Below, piece after piece: positions 22,779-32,315 of a DNA stretch of 64,000 bases. Position 1 is the stretch's first letter. Each line of letters starts with the position of its first letter. Below the pieces are notes generated by a model. It was not told where the DNA came from, made no database searches, and worked only from the letters and a program-made list of their open reading frames with translations. Made by a program: the position numbers and the translations under genes. Source of the DNA: VRUE01 sp963728045 (GTDB lineage: Bacteria; Actinomycetota; Thermoleophilia; Solirubrobacterales; 70-9); contig CAVSIE010000002.1 of the NCBI GenBank assembly GCA_963728045.1, positions 992,001-1,056,000 on the forward strand, read 5' to 3'.

Positions 22779-23576
22779 ATGGCAGAAGACGAGCGACGGA
22801 TGCTCTTTGACATCCGAGGACGCCGCCGGCACGTCGTTCGGGTCGTCTACGCGGTCCTCGCCCTGCTGATGGGCGCCAGCCTCTTCCTCGTCGTAGGCCC
22901 TTTCAACCTCGGCGAACTGGCCGGGGACGGTGGATCGTCGAGCGCCAGCGATGCACTCGAAGACCGGGCGGAGAGGATCGAAGGGCGGCTCAAAGCAAGC
23001 CCACAGGACGAAGAACTGCTGCTCTCCCTTAGCCGCGCCCGGATCGCCACCGGCAACGCCCTGATCGAAACCGACCCGCAGACCGGCGCGCCGATCGTCA
23101 CCCCAGAGGCGCGCGGCCAGTTCGAAGCGGGAATCACCTCCTGGCGCCGCTACCTCGAACAGGCAAAAGAACCCAACCCCGCCGCCGCCACGCTCGTCGC
23201 CGGCACCTACTTCAGCCTGGCGGAAAACTCGGCGAGCTTCCAGGAAATCGAGGAATTCGTCGAAGGCGCAGCTGAAGCCCAAGCCTTGGCGGCAAAAGCG
23301 CGTCCAAACGTCGGATCCCTCAGCACCCTCGCCATCTACGAGTACTTCAACGGAGACTTTCCTGCCGGCGACAAAGCGAGCAAGCAAGCGCAGAACCTGG
23401 TTCGCAGCAAAGCGGAAAAGAAAGCGGTGGCACGCCAGCTGGCTCCCTACCGCAAAAACGCGAAACGCTTCGACAAAGAAAGTGAGCGTTTCGCGAAAGC
23501 CCAGCAGGGCCAGAGCAAAGAAAGCTTCGAAAACGCCCTCGGCGGCCTCGCCGGAGGTGGCCTGGGCGGCCCGTAG
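22779..23576 (+). CDS. Membrane-anchored TPR-like protein, unknown function
   Basis: A 265-residue protein with a basic N-terminus, one membrane helix (VVYAVLALLMGASLFLVV) and an outside helical region with tetratricopeptide-like spacing (ALEDRAERIEGRLKASPQDEELLLSLSRARIATGNAL). The C-terminal 80 residues are Lys/Ala/Gln-rich and end in a glycine stretch. It uses AAA and GAA codons far more than its neighbours. It follows tatC closely and may be co-transcribed. No specific function is claimed. Confidence 0.75.
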   Translation: MAEDERRMLFDIRGRRRHVVRVVYAVLALLMGASLFLVVGPFNLGELAGDGGSSSASDALEDRAERIEGRLKASPQDEELLLSLSRARIATGNALIETDPQTGAPIVTPEARGQFEAGITSWRRYLEQAKEPNPAAATLVAGTYFSLAENSASFQEIEEFVEGAAEAQALAAKARPNVGSLSTLAIYEYFNGDFPAGDKASKQAQNLVRSKAEKKAVARQLAPYRKNAKRFDKESERFAKAQQGQSKESFENALGGLAGGGLGGP

Positions 23577-23590
23577 CTGCCAGCATCGAG

Positions 23591-23664
23591 TGGGCCGCGA
23601 AGGACTCGAACCTTCAACCTTGAGCTTAAGAGGCTCCTGCTCTAACCAGTTGAGCTAGCGGCCC
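23591..23664 (-). tRNA. tRNA-Lys (CTT)
   Basis: On the minus strand a 74-nt cloverleaf: acceptor GGGCCGC/GCGGCCC, D-arm GCTC/GAGC, anticodon loop CTCTTAA (CTT), T-arm with GGTTCGAGTCC, discriminator A and no encoded CCA. Confidence 0.95.
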
Positions 23665-23695
23665 GGGACGGGCAAGTATAGAAATCGGGCGCGAT

Positions 23696-24445
23696 CTACA
23701 GGGCCCGGCAGGGCTTTTCGACGCTGCCGTCGATGATCGTTCCGTCGGCGAAGGTGAAGCGACCGCGAGTTTCGAGGACGCCGTCGCTGCAGCGCGCCGA
23801 GACGTAGCTGCGCTCGGCGCCGCGGAAGCGGAAGCGCTTGCCGATCTCCACCTCGACGCGAGTGAGCGCCCCCCGGCCGCCGGCGATCGGGGGAACGTCC
23901 GTCGTGGCGCGGTAGGAGTAGCCCGCCCGCCGTTCGAGCGGGATCACGACGGCAAAGGTTTGCAGTGCCGGCACGGTCGTCTGCGCGTGGAAGATCACGG
24001 TCAGCTTGCCTCCCTGGCGAGGCCCGTTGAGCAGCGTCAGGGGCGAGCGGACGCGGAGCGGCGCCTGCCCCTCGAGCGCGATCAGCGCCTCGACGCTGCC
24101 GGTGCCGACCACCGCCTCGGCGCAGACTCTCCTGGCCTGCCGCGGGCTTGCCGTCTCGACCTTGGAGGGAGCGCAGGTGGCCAGTCCGGTGGTGTTCAGC
24201 CGTCCGTCCCGATCGAAGTTGAGCACGACCTGCTGCAGTGGCGGTGGGACGCCGCCGCCCACGGCCCTTACGTCAGCCCAGCCCTCGAAGTCGATCGGGG
24301 CGAAAGCCTGCCGCGGTAGCTCCCGCGGCGTGAATCCGCCGTCCGCGCGCAGCACCAAGCCGTTTACCTTGACCAGCGCGGCGCCGGCCCCACCCGCGAG
24401 CAGCAGAGAGGCAATCACCGCTCCGATCGCCAGAGACTTCTTCAC
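23696..24445 (-). CDS. Secreted protein of unknown function (paralogue of 37076-37837)
   Basis: A 249-residue exported protein from the GTG at 24445, with signal VKKSLAIGAVIASLLLAGGAGAA; a longer start (ATG 24496) would add 17 untypical residues. The mature part is beta-rich with two cysteine pairs (LATCAPSK...RRVCAEA and SARCSDG...EKPCRAL). The order of blocks, VNGLVLRADGGFTPRELPR, PPPLQQVVLNFDRDG, GGKLTVIFHAQTTVPA and PPIAGGRGALTRVEVEIGKRFRFRG, is shared with the gene at 37076. It lies between tRNA-Lys and the divergent MmpL gene. Confidence 0.8.
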   Translation of the reverse strand: MKKSLAIGAVIASLLLAGGAGAALVKVNGLVLRADGGFTPRELPRQAFAPIDFEGWADVRAVGGGVPPPLQQVVLNFDRDGRLNTTGLATCAPSKVETASPRQARRVCAEAVVGTGSVEALIALEGQAPLRVRSPLTLLNGPRQGGKLTVIFHAQTTVPALQTFAVVIPLERRAGYSYRATTDVPPIAGGRGALTRVEVEIGKRFRFRGAERSYVSARCSDGVLETRGRFTFADGTIIDGSVEKPCRAL

Positions 24446-24535
24446 CCGACTCAAGGTAGCGGGTCGCGGGTTTCTTAACACAGTCTTCTGCAACATCCAC
24501 CCGCTTCGCCTGCTCGGACCGCCAAACTATCCTCC

Positions 24536-27500
24536 GTGTCCTTGAGGAGAGGGAGCAGGGGACGGAGCGATTCATCGCGTCGTGGTCGCGAGGGCGAAGC
24601 GCACCCACCGTTGTCGTTGCGCCACCCGCGCCGCACGCTCGGCATCGCGGCGGTCCTAGTCGCGATCCTGATCGCCTTCGGCTTCAACCTCGAGGAGAAG
24701 CTCAGCCCCAGCTCGATCGACATCCCCGGCACGTCGGCCTCGCGGGCGAACGACTTGCTGGAGGAGCACTTCGGCCCCGCCTCGCCTTTCGCCGTGCTGC
24801 TGCGCGGTCCCGAGGCCGCCCTCGACCGTCAAGGGCCGGAGCTGATCCGCGCCCTGCGCCGCGACCCGGCCGTGACCACCATCTCCCCCTGGGACCGCGG
24901 CAGGGTCGAAACGCTGCGCCCGAGCCCGCGCGAGGCGCTGCTGATCGTCGATTTCCACGTTGAGATCAACGAGGCGGTGGACGAGAAGGTCGACCTGCTC
25001 GATCGCACGCTCGAAGAGGAGATCCGCCCTCCGGTTAGCGCCACCCAGTCGAGTTTCGCCACTCTCAGCCGCGAGATCGAGGATGAATCGATCCACGCCA
25101 CAGAGCGGGCCGAGCTGATCGCGCTGCCGATCCTCCTGGTCGTCCTCCTGCTCGTCTTCCGCTCACCGATCGCGGCGGCCGTGCCCCTCGCCTTCGGCGC
25201 GATCTCGGTGTTCGCCTCACAGGGCTTGCTTTCGCTGCTCACTAACTGGTTCGACGTCAGCGCCCTAGCGCTCGTCGTCTGCACGATGATGGGCCTGGCG
25301 CTGGGGGTCGATTACGCGCTGCTGCTGGTCTCCCGCTTCCGCGAGGAGCTGGCGAAGGGAGCTGCGCCTATCGACGCTGCCTGGACGACGCGGCGCACCG
25401 CCGGGCGGACGGTGATCTTCGCCGGCAGCACGCTGGTGCTCTCGATGGCCGTCGCCTTCTTCATCGTCCCCGGCGCCCTGCTCGCCTCGCTGGCGGCGAC
25501 GCTGGCCCTCGTCGTCGTGCTCACCGTCCTCGTCGCGAACGTCTTCGGCCCGCCGATCCTCGTCCTGCTCGGCGCCCATGTGAACCGCTGGCAGCTCGGC
25601 GCGGCGCCGGGGGAGGGGAGCTCGCGGCTGATGGCGCTGGTCGGCGCCGCCCTGCGCCGCCCCGCTCCTGTCGCCGCCGCGATCGGGCTTCTCGTCCTCA
25701 TCCTCGCCGCGCCGGCGCTGGCGCTGAAGACCGGTCCTTTCGACATCAGTCAGCTGCCCGAGGACAACCAGGCCCGCCAGGACGCCGAACTGATCCAAGC
25801 GGCCGGGGCCCCCGGATTCGAAGCGCCGTTCACGATCGTCGTCGCAGCCGACCGGGGAACGATCACCGAGCCCGATCGCCTCGCCGCCCTGACCCGGTGG
25901 CAGCGCCGCCTCGCCACCCAGCCCGGCGTGGAGGCAGTGATCGGCCCTGGCCAGGTCTCGCGCGCTGTCAAACCGCTGCGTCAGGTCGAGCAGATCTTCG
26001 TCTCCGGCGACGACAGGGGGCCGCTGGCGACCCTGAAACGCCTCGGCCCGAGCCTCGGCGTCGCCTCCGACGGCGTCGCCACCGTCCGCGAGGGCATCTC
26101 TCAGGCTTCCTACGGCGCCGCCCTGCTCGCGAAAGGATCCGGCGCCGCCGAGGAGGGCGCGCGGATCCTTGCTGGAGGTCTTGGCCAAGCAGCCGCCGGC
26201 AGCGGCCGAGCGGTGACCGCGATCGACCAGCTCGCCAGCGGTACGAGCCAGCTTGCGAAAGCCCAGGAACGTGCGTCGCTTGGCGCGCTCGGCCTCAAGC
26301 TCGGGCTGCCCGAAATCGCCAACAACCTCAACAGAAACGGACTGCGACGCTCACGGATCCTGCAGAAATCGCTCAACCAAGACGCCCAGGTCAAGCTGCC
26401 CGAGTTGCGGGGCGCCTCCCAGGCGGCCGACGATCAGCTGAAAGCCGTCGTCGGCCTGCTCGAAGGCATGACGGTAGGGAAATCGGACCCCAACTACGGA
26501 CCGGCGCTGGAAGCGGCTCGGCAGGCTGCCGCAACGACCGGCGGTGTCTCGACGGAGCTGGCAGCGCTTGAAACCCGTCTGATTCAGGACCTCGCAGAAG
26601 CGAAGCAGGTCACCTCCTGGATCGTCACCGCGATCGTCCAGATCAAACAGGCTTCGAGGGGCGCAGAGCAGCTCTCCGACGGCCTCAGGCAGATCGAGAA
26701 GGGCGGCAAGACGCTCGCCAGGGGCACCGCTCTGCTCTCGAAAGAAGCGAAGGCCTTGGGCGGCGGTCTGGGTCAGCTCGCCGAGGGAGCCACCAGGCTC
26801 GCGGGGGCCCTGGGACGGCTCACCGGTGGGACGACCGCGCTGGAGCGCGGCCTGGCTGAGGGCTACAGTCAGTCCCTGCCGCTGCAGACGAACCTGCGCC
26901 GCGCCGCGGTCCAGATAACCGACGGCAGCGAACGCCTGCAGGGCCAGGTCGACGACCTGCGCCGTACTTCGCCGGGGATCTTCGACTCCGGCTATTTCGT
27001 TCTCTCCGCCCTCGACGGGGCCCGTCCGGACTTGCGCGAGCTAGCCACCGGCGCGATCGACGTCGATCGCGGGGGACAGGCGGCGACCCTGTTCGTGATC
27101 TCCCGCTACCCCTTCAACTCGGACGGCTCGATCGAGCTCGACAAGCGCCTCAAAGAGGACGCCGCGGCGATCGCCCGCGATACGGACTCGACCGCCGCCG
27201 TCGCCGGCGGGCCGACGACGTTGAACACCTACAGCAAGGTCACCAGAGAGCAGATCCCGATCATCGTCGCCGCTATCACCCTCGCCACCTTCCTCGTCCT
27301 CGTCCTCGTCCTGCGCGCCCTGCCCCTGGCGGCGATCGCGGTAGGACTCAACCTGGCCACGGTAGGGGTCGCCTTCGGCATCCTGATGCTGCTCGCCGAG
27401 GTTCCCGCCAGCTGGCCTTTGGGCGGCCGCGAATACGTCGACGCAGTCGGGACGGTGATGATCTTCGGCGTCGTCTTCGGCCTCTCGATCGACTACGCGG

Positions 27501-27814
27501 TCTTCCTCTTGGTGCGGATGCGGGAGCGCTACGACGCCACCGGCGACCACGCCGACGCGATCGCCTTCGGCCTCGAGAAGACCGCCCGAGTGATCACCGG
27601 CGCGGCGGCGATCATGATGGCGGTCTTCATCGCCTTTGCCGGCGCCTCGATCGCGACTGTGAGCCAGCTCGGCATCGGGCTGACGGTCGCCGTCATCCTC
27701 GATGCCACGGTCGTTCGCATCGTGCTGCTGCCGGCGCTGATGCTGTTGATTGGCGAGCGAGTCTGGTGGCTGCCGCGCTCGCTGGAGCGGGTAATCCCGC
27801 GCCTCAACGTATGA
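24536..27814 (+). CDS. MmpL/RND superfamily transporter
   Basis: A 1092-residue RND transporter of the MMPL group with two repeats of one plus five membrane helices: first helix TLGIAAVLVAILIAFGF, five helices from about residue 195, then a second unit starting near residue 380. The loop of the second half (about residues 500-830) is a long Ala/Gln/Leu-rich coiled-coil-like region. GVDYALLLVSRFREE and GLSIDYAVFLLVRMRERYD are the paired MMPL motifs. Actinobacterial MMPLs export lipids or siderophores. It lies 71 bases before the mce cluster on the same strand, suggesting a shared lipid-handling role. Confidence 0.88.
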   Translation: MSLRRGSRGRSDSSRRGREGEAHPPLSLRHPRRTLGIAAVLVAILIAFGFNLEEKLSPSSIDIPGTSASRANDLLEEHFGPASPFAVLLRGPEAALDRQGPELIRALRRDPAVTTISPWDRGRVETLRPSPREALLIVDFHVEINEAVDEKVDLLDRTLEEEIRPPVSATQSSFATLSREIEDESIHATERAELIALPILLVVLLLVFRSPIAAAVPLAFGAISVFASQGLLSLLTNWFDVSALALVVCTMMGLALGVDYALLLVSRFREELAKGAAPIDAAWTTRRTAGRTVIFAGSTLVLSMAVAFFIVPGALLASLAATLALVVVLTVLVANVFGPPILVLLGAHVNRWQLGAAPGEGSSRLMALVGAALRRPAPVAAAIGLLVLILAAPALALKTGPFDISQLPEDNQARQDAELIQAAGAPGFEAPFTIVVAADRGTITEPDRLAALTRWQRRLATQPGVEAVIGPGQVSRAVKPLRQVEQIFVSGDDRGPLATLKRLGPSLGVASDGVATVREGISQASYGAALLAKGSGAAEEGARILAGGLGQAAAGSGRAVTAIDQLASGTSQLAKAQERASLGALGLKLGLPEIANNLNRNGLRRSRILQKSLNQDAQVKLPELRGASQAADDQLKAVVGLLEGMTVGKSDPNYGPALEAARQAAATTGGVSTELAALETRLIQDLAEAKQVTSWIVTAIVQIKQASRGAEQLSDGLRQIEKGGKTLARGTALLSKEAKALGGGLGQLAEGATRLAGALGRLTGGTTALERGLAEGYSQSLPLQTNLRRAAVQITDGSERLQGQVDDLRRTSPGIFDSGYFVLSALDGARPDLRELATGAIDVDRGGQAATLFVISRYPFNSDGSIELDKRLKEDAAAIARDTDSTAAVAGGPTTLNTYSKVTREQIPIIVAAITLATFLVLVLVLRALPLAAIAVGLNLATVGVAFGILMLLAEVPASWPLGGREYVDAVGTVMIFGVVFGLSIDYAVFLLVRMRERYDATGDHADAIAFGLEKTARVITGAAAIMMAVFIAFAGASIATVSQLGIGLTVAVILDATVVRIVLLPALMLLIGERVWWLPRSLERVIPRLNV

Positions 27815-27885
27815 GCCGCGAATTTCCCCTTCGCGAAGCGCGTTGAATTCCAGTTAAGTCCCTGCTTGGAAGGGCTTGCCGGGGG

Positions 27886-29364
27886 GTGGCTCGGATACGA
27901 TTCTCGCGCGGTTACGCCGGGTCGGAGGCCGGGGGCCGCAAGCGACGATCCGTGGCTGCTGCTAAACCCCTAGGCGAGGATAAAAGCGCGGCGCAAGGCC
28001 GGGGCATCACCCCTGTCCGCGTCGCGGTCATCGCTGCCCTCGCGGCCGCGGTAATCGCGCTGGGGGTCGTCATCTTCGGCAGCGACGACAGCTACGAGTA
28101 CGAGCTGCTCTTCCAGAACGCCGCCCAGCTCGTCCCCGACAACCAGGTCCTGATCGGCGGCCAGCCGGTCGGCTCGGTCGAGAGCATCGAGCTGACCGAC
28201 GACAACCTGGCCAGCATCCGCATCTCGCTCGAGCAGCAACTGCACGAGGGCTCGACCGCGGTGATCCGCGCCACCTCGCTCTCCGGCGTCGCCAACCACT
28301 ACGTCTCGATCAGCCCCGGCCCCAACAGCAACCCGGCGCTCGAGGACGGCGACGTCCTCGGCCTCGGCTCCACCACCACGGCGGTCGACCTCGACCAGTT
28401 CTTCAACACCTTCCCGCCCTCGGTGCGCCGCGGCCTCTCCCAGTTCATCCAGGGCAACGCGCAGTGGTACGCAGGCAGGGGCGAGGAGGGCAACCGGGCC
28501 TACAAGTTCTTCGGCGCCGGGGCTGCAACCGCGCCGCGGCCTTCGCCCAGGCGCTGAACGCCGACCAGCGCCTGCTCGAGCGCTTCGTCGTCAGCTCCAG
28601 CAGGCTCGCCACCGCCGTCGCCCACCGCGGCGACGAGCTCTCCAGCGCGATCTCCAACGCCAGCACGGCCTTCGGCACGATCGCCAGCGAGAACGTCGCC
28701 CTCAGCCGCAGCCTCGAGCTGGTGCCGCAGGTCTTCCGCCAGGGCAGCACCACCTTCGTCAACCTGCGCGCCGCGCTCGACGACGTCGAACCGCTGATCG
28801 ACGAGTTCAAGCCGGTGACCGACGATTTCGCCCCCTTCCTGCGCGACCTGCGGTCGGTCCTGTCACGCGCCGTGCCGATCTTCAAGAACCTCAGCCTCAC
28901 GGTGCGGCGGAAAGGGTTCGCCAACGACAGCGCCGAACTGCTGGCCACCCTGCCCGCGGTGGAACAGCGGGCCTCGAGGACCTTCCCCCACGCCGAAGAA
29001 GCGATCTCCGCCTTCCAGCCCAACCTCAACTTCGCCCGCGCCTACACCCCGGACATCTTCAACGGGTTCGGCAAGCTGGGCCAGATCGGCGCCGGACTAT
29101 GACGCCAACGGCCACTACGCACGGGTCCAGTTCGCCAACCTCAACGTCTTCGACTTCAACGATGAAAGCGGCGAACTGAAACCGATCTCGCCGAGCCAGC
29201 AGTACGACGTCTTCGGCGGCTCGGCGCCGGTCAAGCGGCTCTGCCCCGGCGGCGCGACCCAGTCCGCCGCCGACGGCTCCAACCCCTTCGTCGAGCCGCC
29301 CTTCACCGGCTCCGGCGTGACCCCGTCCGACTGCAACCCGGCCGACGCGCCACCTGGGCCATGA
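27886..29364 (+). pseudogene. Mce family protein, first gene of cluster, broken by two compensating frameshifts
   Basis: An Mce (MlaD-like) lipid-binding protein. The N-terminus has a membrane helix (VAVIAALAAAVIALGVVIFG) and the MlaD fold YEYELLFQNAAQLVPDNQVLIGGQPVGSV. The frame breaks at the GGGG run at 28519-28522, continues one frame off as RAAAFAQALNADQRLLERFV to about 29097, then returns to the original frame as YDANGHYARVQF and ends at 29364, overlapping the next ATG by four bases. The first break needs one added base, the second one removed base. Either the gene is degenerate or the sequence has two indel errors; the conservation of all three parts favours error or very recent damage. 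Confidence 0.75.
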
Positions 29365-30894
29365 GCCGGCGGCTGATCATCGGGCTGATCCTGGCGGCGG
29401 TCGCCGTGCTGGTCGTCGTCCTCGCCACCAGGGACGGTGACGAGGATGCCTACGTCGTTCGCGCGATCTTCGACAGCGGCGGCTTCATGGTCAAGGGCGA
29501 GCTGGTGCGGGTCGCCGGCGCCGACGTCGGCGAAATCGAGTCGGTCGACGTGACCCGCCCAGGCGAGATCAGCAGCTACGAGGACGGCCGCCCGCAGGCG
29601 GTCTCGGGCAAGGCCGTGATCGTGATGCGGATCAACGACCCCAGCTTCCAGGACTTCCGCCGCGACGCCAGCTGCCACATCCGCCCCCAGTCGCTGATCG
29701 GCGAGAAGTTCGTCGACTGCCGCCCGACCCTGCCCCGGGCGCCGGGCTCGCCCCCGCCCCCGCCGCTGCGCGAGATCCCCGAGGGCCAGCCGGGGGAGGG
29801 CCAGTACCTGCTGCCGCTGGAGAACAACAGCACCAGCGTCGACCCCGACCTGATCAACGACATCAACAGCCTGCCCTACGCGCAGCGCTTCCGCCTCATC
29901 CTCAACGAACTCGGCGCCGGTCTCGCTGGCCGCGGCGAGGACATCGAGGAGGCGGTCAAGCGGGCCAACCCGGCCCTGCGCGACGCCGGGCGCCTGATCG
30001 GGATCCTCGACGAGCAGCGCGAGCAGCTGACCCAGCTGGCGGCCGACTCCGAGGAGATCCTCGGGCCGTTCTCGCGCGAGCGCGAGCACGTCGCCGGCTT
30101 CTTCGCCAACGCCGGCGCCGCCGGCGAAGCCAGCTCCGAACGGGGCGACGAACTGGAAGAGTCGCTGCGCAAGTTCCCCGAGTTCCTGCGCCAGTTCCGG
30201 GCCACGATGCGCAGCCTCGGCGCCTTCTCCGATGCCGCCTCGCCGGTCTTCGCCGACTTCGACCGCGCCAGCCCCGCCTACACCGAAGCGACCCGGCTGC
30301 TGACCCCCTTCTCCGCCGCCTCGACCGTGGCGCTGAAGTCGCTCGGCGCCAGCGGCGAAGTCGCGGGGCCGCTGCTACGCGCCACCGACCCCGGTGGTCC
30401 GCAAGACGCGCGACCTCGCTCGTTCCGGCGTCGTCCCGACCAACGAACTGTCGCGGTTCCTGACCAGCACGCAGCGGACGAAGGGCTTCGACGGGTTGGT
30501 CGACCTGATCTACAACGGCGCCGCCACCAACAACGGCTTCGACCAGTACGGCCACTTCGCTCGCAGCCTGGTCACCCTGACCGACTGCTTCGAATACACG
30601 GTGACGCCGGAAAGCCAGTGCACCTCGAACTTCAACTTCGGCGCAGAAGCTTCGAGCTCGGCCAGCTTCGCCGACCACTACCGCCTCTTGCAGGAAAAGC
30701 TGGAAAGCCAGGGCGAGAGCGGTTCGGGCGGCACGGCAGCCGGCCAGCCGCAGCAGCGGCCCCAGGCGCCGATCTCGCCTGCCGTCCCAGCGGCTCCGGC
30801 CGGGCCCGGCCTCGGTGAGAGCCGGCAGCTCGACGCCGGGGAATTGCCGTCGGCGCCGCAACGTGCCCTCCTCGACTACCTCCTAGGACCATGA
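29361..30894 (+). pseudogene. Mce family protein, second gene, one frameshift
   Basis: N-terminal membrane helix LIIGLILAAVAVLVVVLA, then the MlaD domain FDSGGFMVKGELVRVAGADVGEIESV and a long helical needle-type region. At the CCCC run at 30389-30392 one extra base moves the frame; the family sequence continues in the next frame as VVRKTRDLARSGVVPTNELSRFLTSTQ and ends LLDYLLGP at 30894, overlapping the next start. Without the shift the product would run to 30818 with an Arg/Pro-rich nonsense tail. Mce proteins form hexameric tunnels moving lipids across the envelope. Confidence 0.75.
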
Positions 30895-32315
30895 GGAACC
30901 GCAGCGGCATACAGGGAGTGGCGAGCAGCCCGGCGATCGTCGGCGCGGTCACCGTGCTGGTCGTGATCGTCGCCGTCTTCCTCGCCTACAACGCCAACAA
31001 CGGGCTGCCCTTCGTCTCCACCTACAACCTCACCGCCCGCGTGCCCAATGCCGACGCCCTGGTCAAGGGCAACGAGGTGAGGATCGGCGGCGCCCGGGTC
31101 GGCATCGTCCGGACGGTGACCCCGGTGCAGCTCGAGGACGGCGGGGTGGCAGCGGAACTCGAGCTCCGCCTCGACAAGACCGCCGAACCGCTGCCGGTCG
31201 ACTCGACGATGATGATCCGACCGAAGTCGCCACTCGGGCTCAAGTACCTGCAGATCACCCCCGGCGACTCCTCGCGTTACTTCGCCGCCGGCGACACGAT
31301 CCCCGAGTCCTCCGCACGGCCCGAACCGGTTGACATCGACGAGTTCTTCGACATGTTCGACGAGCCCACCCGGAAGTCGATCCAGCGCAACCAGGCCGGC
31401 TTCGGCAACGCCTTCGCCGGTCGCGGGCCGCAGATCAACGCCGCCTTCTCGGCGCTGCGCCGGCTGGCCGAAAACGGCGTGCCGGTTCTGCGCACGCTGG
31501 TCGCGCCGGGGACCAATTTCGGCGGCTTCTGGCGCGCTCTCGAGGCGCTCTCCGCCACCGTCGCCCCGGTCGCCGAAACGCAGGCGACCCTATTCGTCGC
31601 CCTCGACCGCACCTTCGGCGCCTTTGCCCGCGTCGCGCGGCCGTACATCCAGGAATCGATCTCGAAGGGCGATGACACCCTCGACGCCGCGAACAAGGCG
31701 CTGCCGGTGCTGCGTCCCTTCCTCGACGACTCCGCCCGCTTCTTCACTGCGCTTCAGCCCGGCGCGCGCGCTCTGGCCGACACCTCGCCGACGATCGCCG
31801 CGGCACTCCGCGCTGGCGTCCCCGCGCTGAATGCCTCGCCGACCCTGAACGCCCAGCTGGCGCCGACCGCGGAAGCCCTGCTCGCCTTCCAGGATGCGCC
31901 TGGCGTCTTCAACGGCCTCGACTTGCTGACCGACCTCAACAACCAGCTGAGGCCGGCGATCCGCCAGATCGCGCCCGCGCAGACGGTCTGCAACTACCTG
32001 ACGCTCGCTTTCCGCAACCTGGCCAGCGCCACCAGCGAGGGCAATGGGCTGGGCAACTGGCTCGCCGGTCTTGCTATCGAGCCACCCGAAGGGCCGAACT
32101 CCGAGGGGACTCCCTCCTCGGCTCCGGCCAACGGGCCTGAGCCGATCAACCACCTCCACACCAACCCCTACCCGAACGTGGCCGCGCCTGGTCAGACCAG
32201 AGAGTGCGAGGCCGGCAACGAGAACTATGTCGCCGGCACGACGAGGATCGGCAACGTGCCCGGCAACCAGGGGACGATCACCGCCGGCCAGATCAAAGGC
32301 CAGGGGGGTAACTGA
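30891..32315 (+). CDS. Mce family protein, third gene
   Basis: A 474-residue intact Mce protein: membrane helix VGAVTVLVVIVAVFLAYNA, MlaD domain (LTARVPNADALVKGNEVRIGGARVGIV), then about 300 residues of helical MCE region and a low-complexity tail. Its ATG overlaps the previous stop (ATGA) and its final base overlaps the next start, as throughout the cluster. Expected to form one ring subunit of a hetero-hexamer with the five neighbours. Confidence 0.9.
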   Translation: MRNRSGIQGVASSPAIVGAVTVLVVIVAVFLAYNANNGLPFVSTYNLTARVPNADALVKGNEVRIGGARVGIVRTVTPVQLEDGGVAAELELRLDKTAEPLPVDSTMMIRPKSPLGLKYLQITPGDSSRYFAAGDTIPESSARPEPVDIDEFFDMFDEPTRKSIQRNQAGFGNAFAGRGPQINAAFSALRRLAENGVPVLRTLVAPGTNFGGFWRALEALSATVAPVAETQATLFVALDRTFGAFARVARPYIQESISKGDDTLDAANKALPVLRPFLDDSARFFTALQPGARALADTSPTIAAALRAGVPALNASPTLNAQLAPTAEALLAFQDAPGVFNGLDLLTDLNNQLRPAIRQIAPAQTVCNYLTLAFRNLASATSEGNGLGNWLAGLAIEPPEGPNSEGTPSSAPANGPEPINHLHTNPYPNVAAPGQTRECEAGNENYVAGTTRIGNVPGNQGTITAGQIKGQGGN

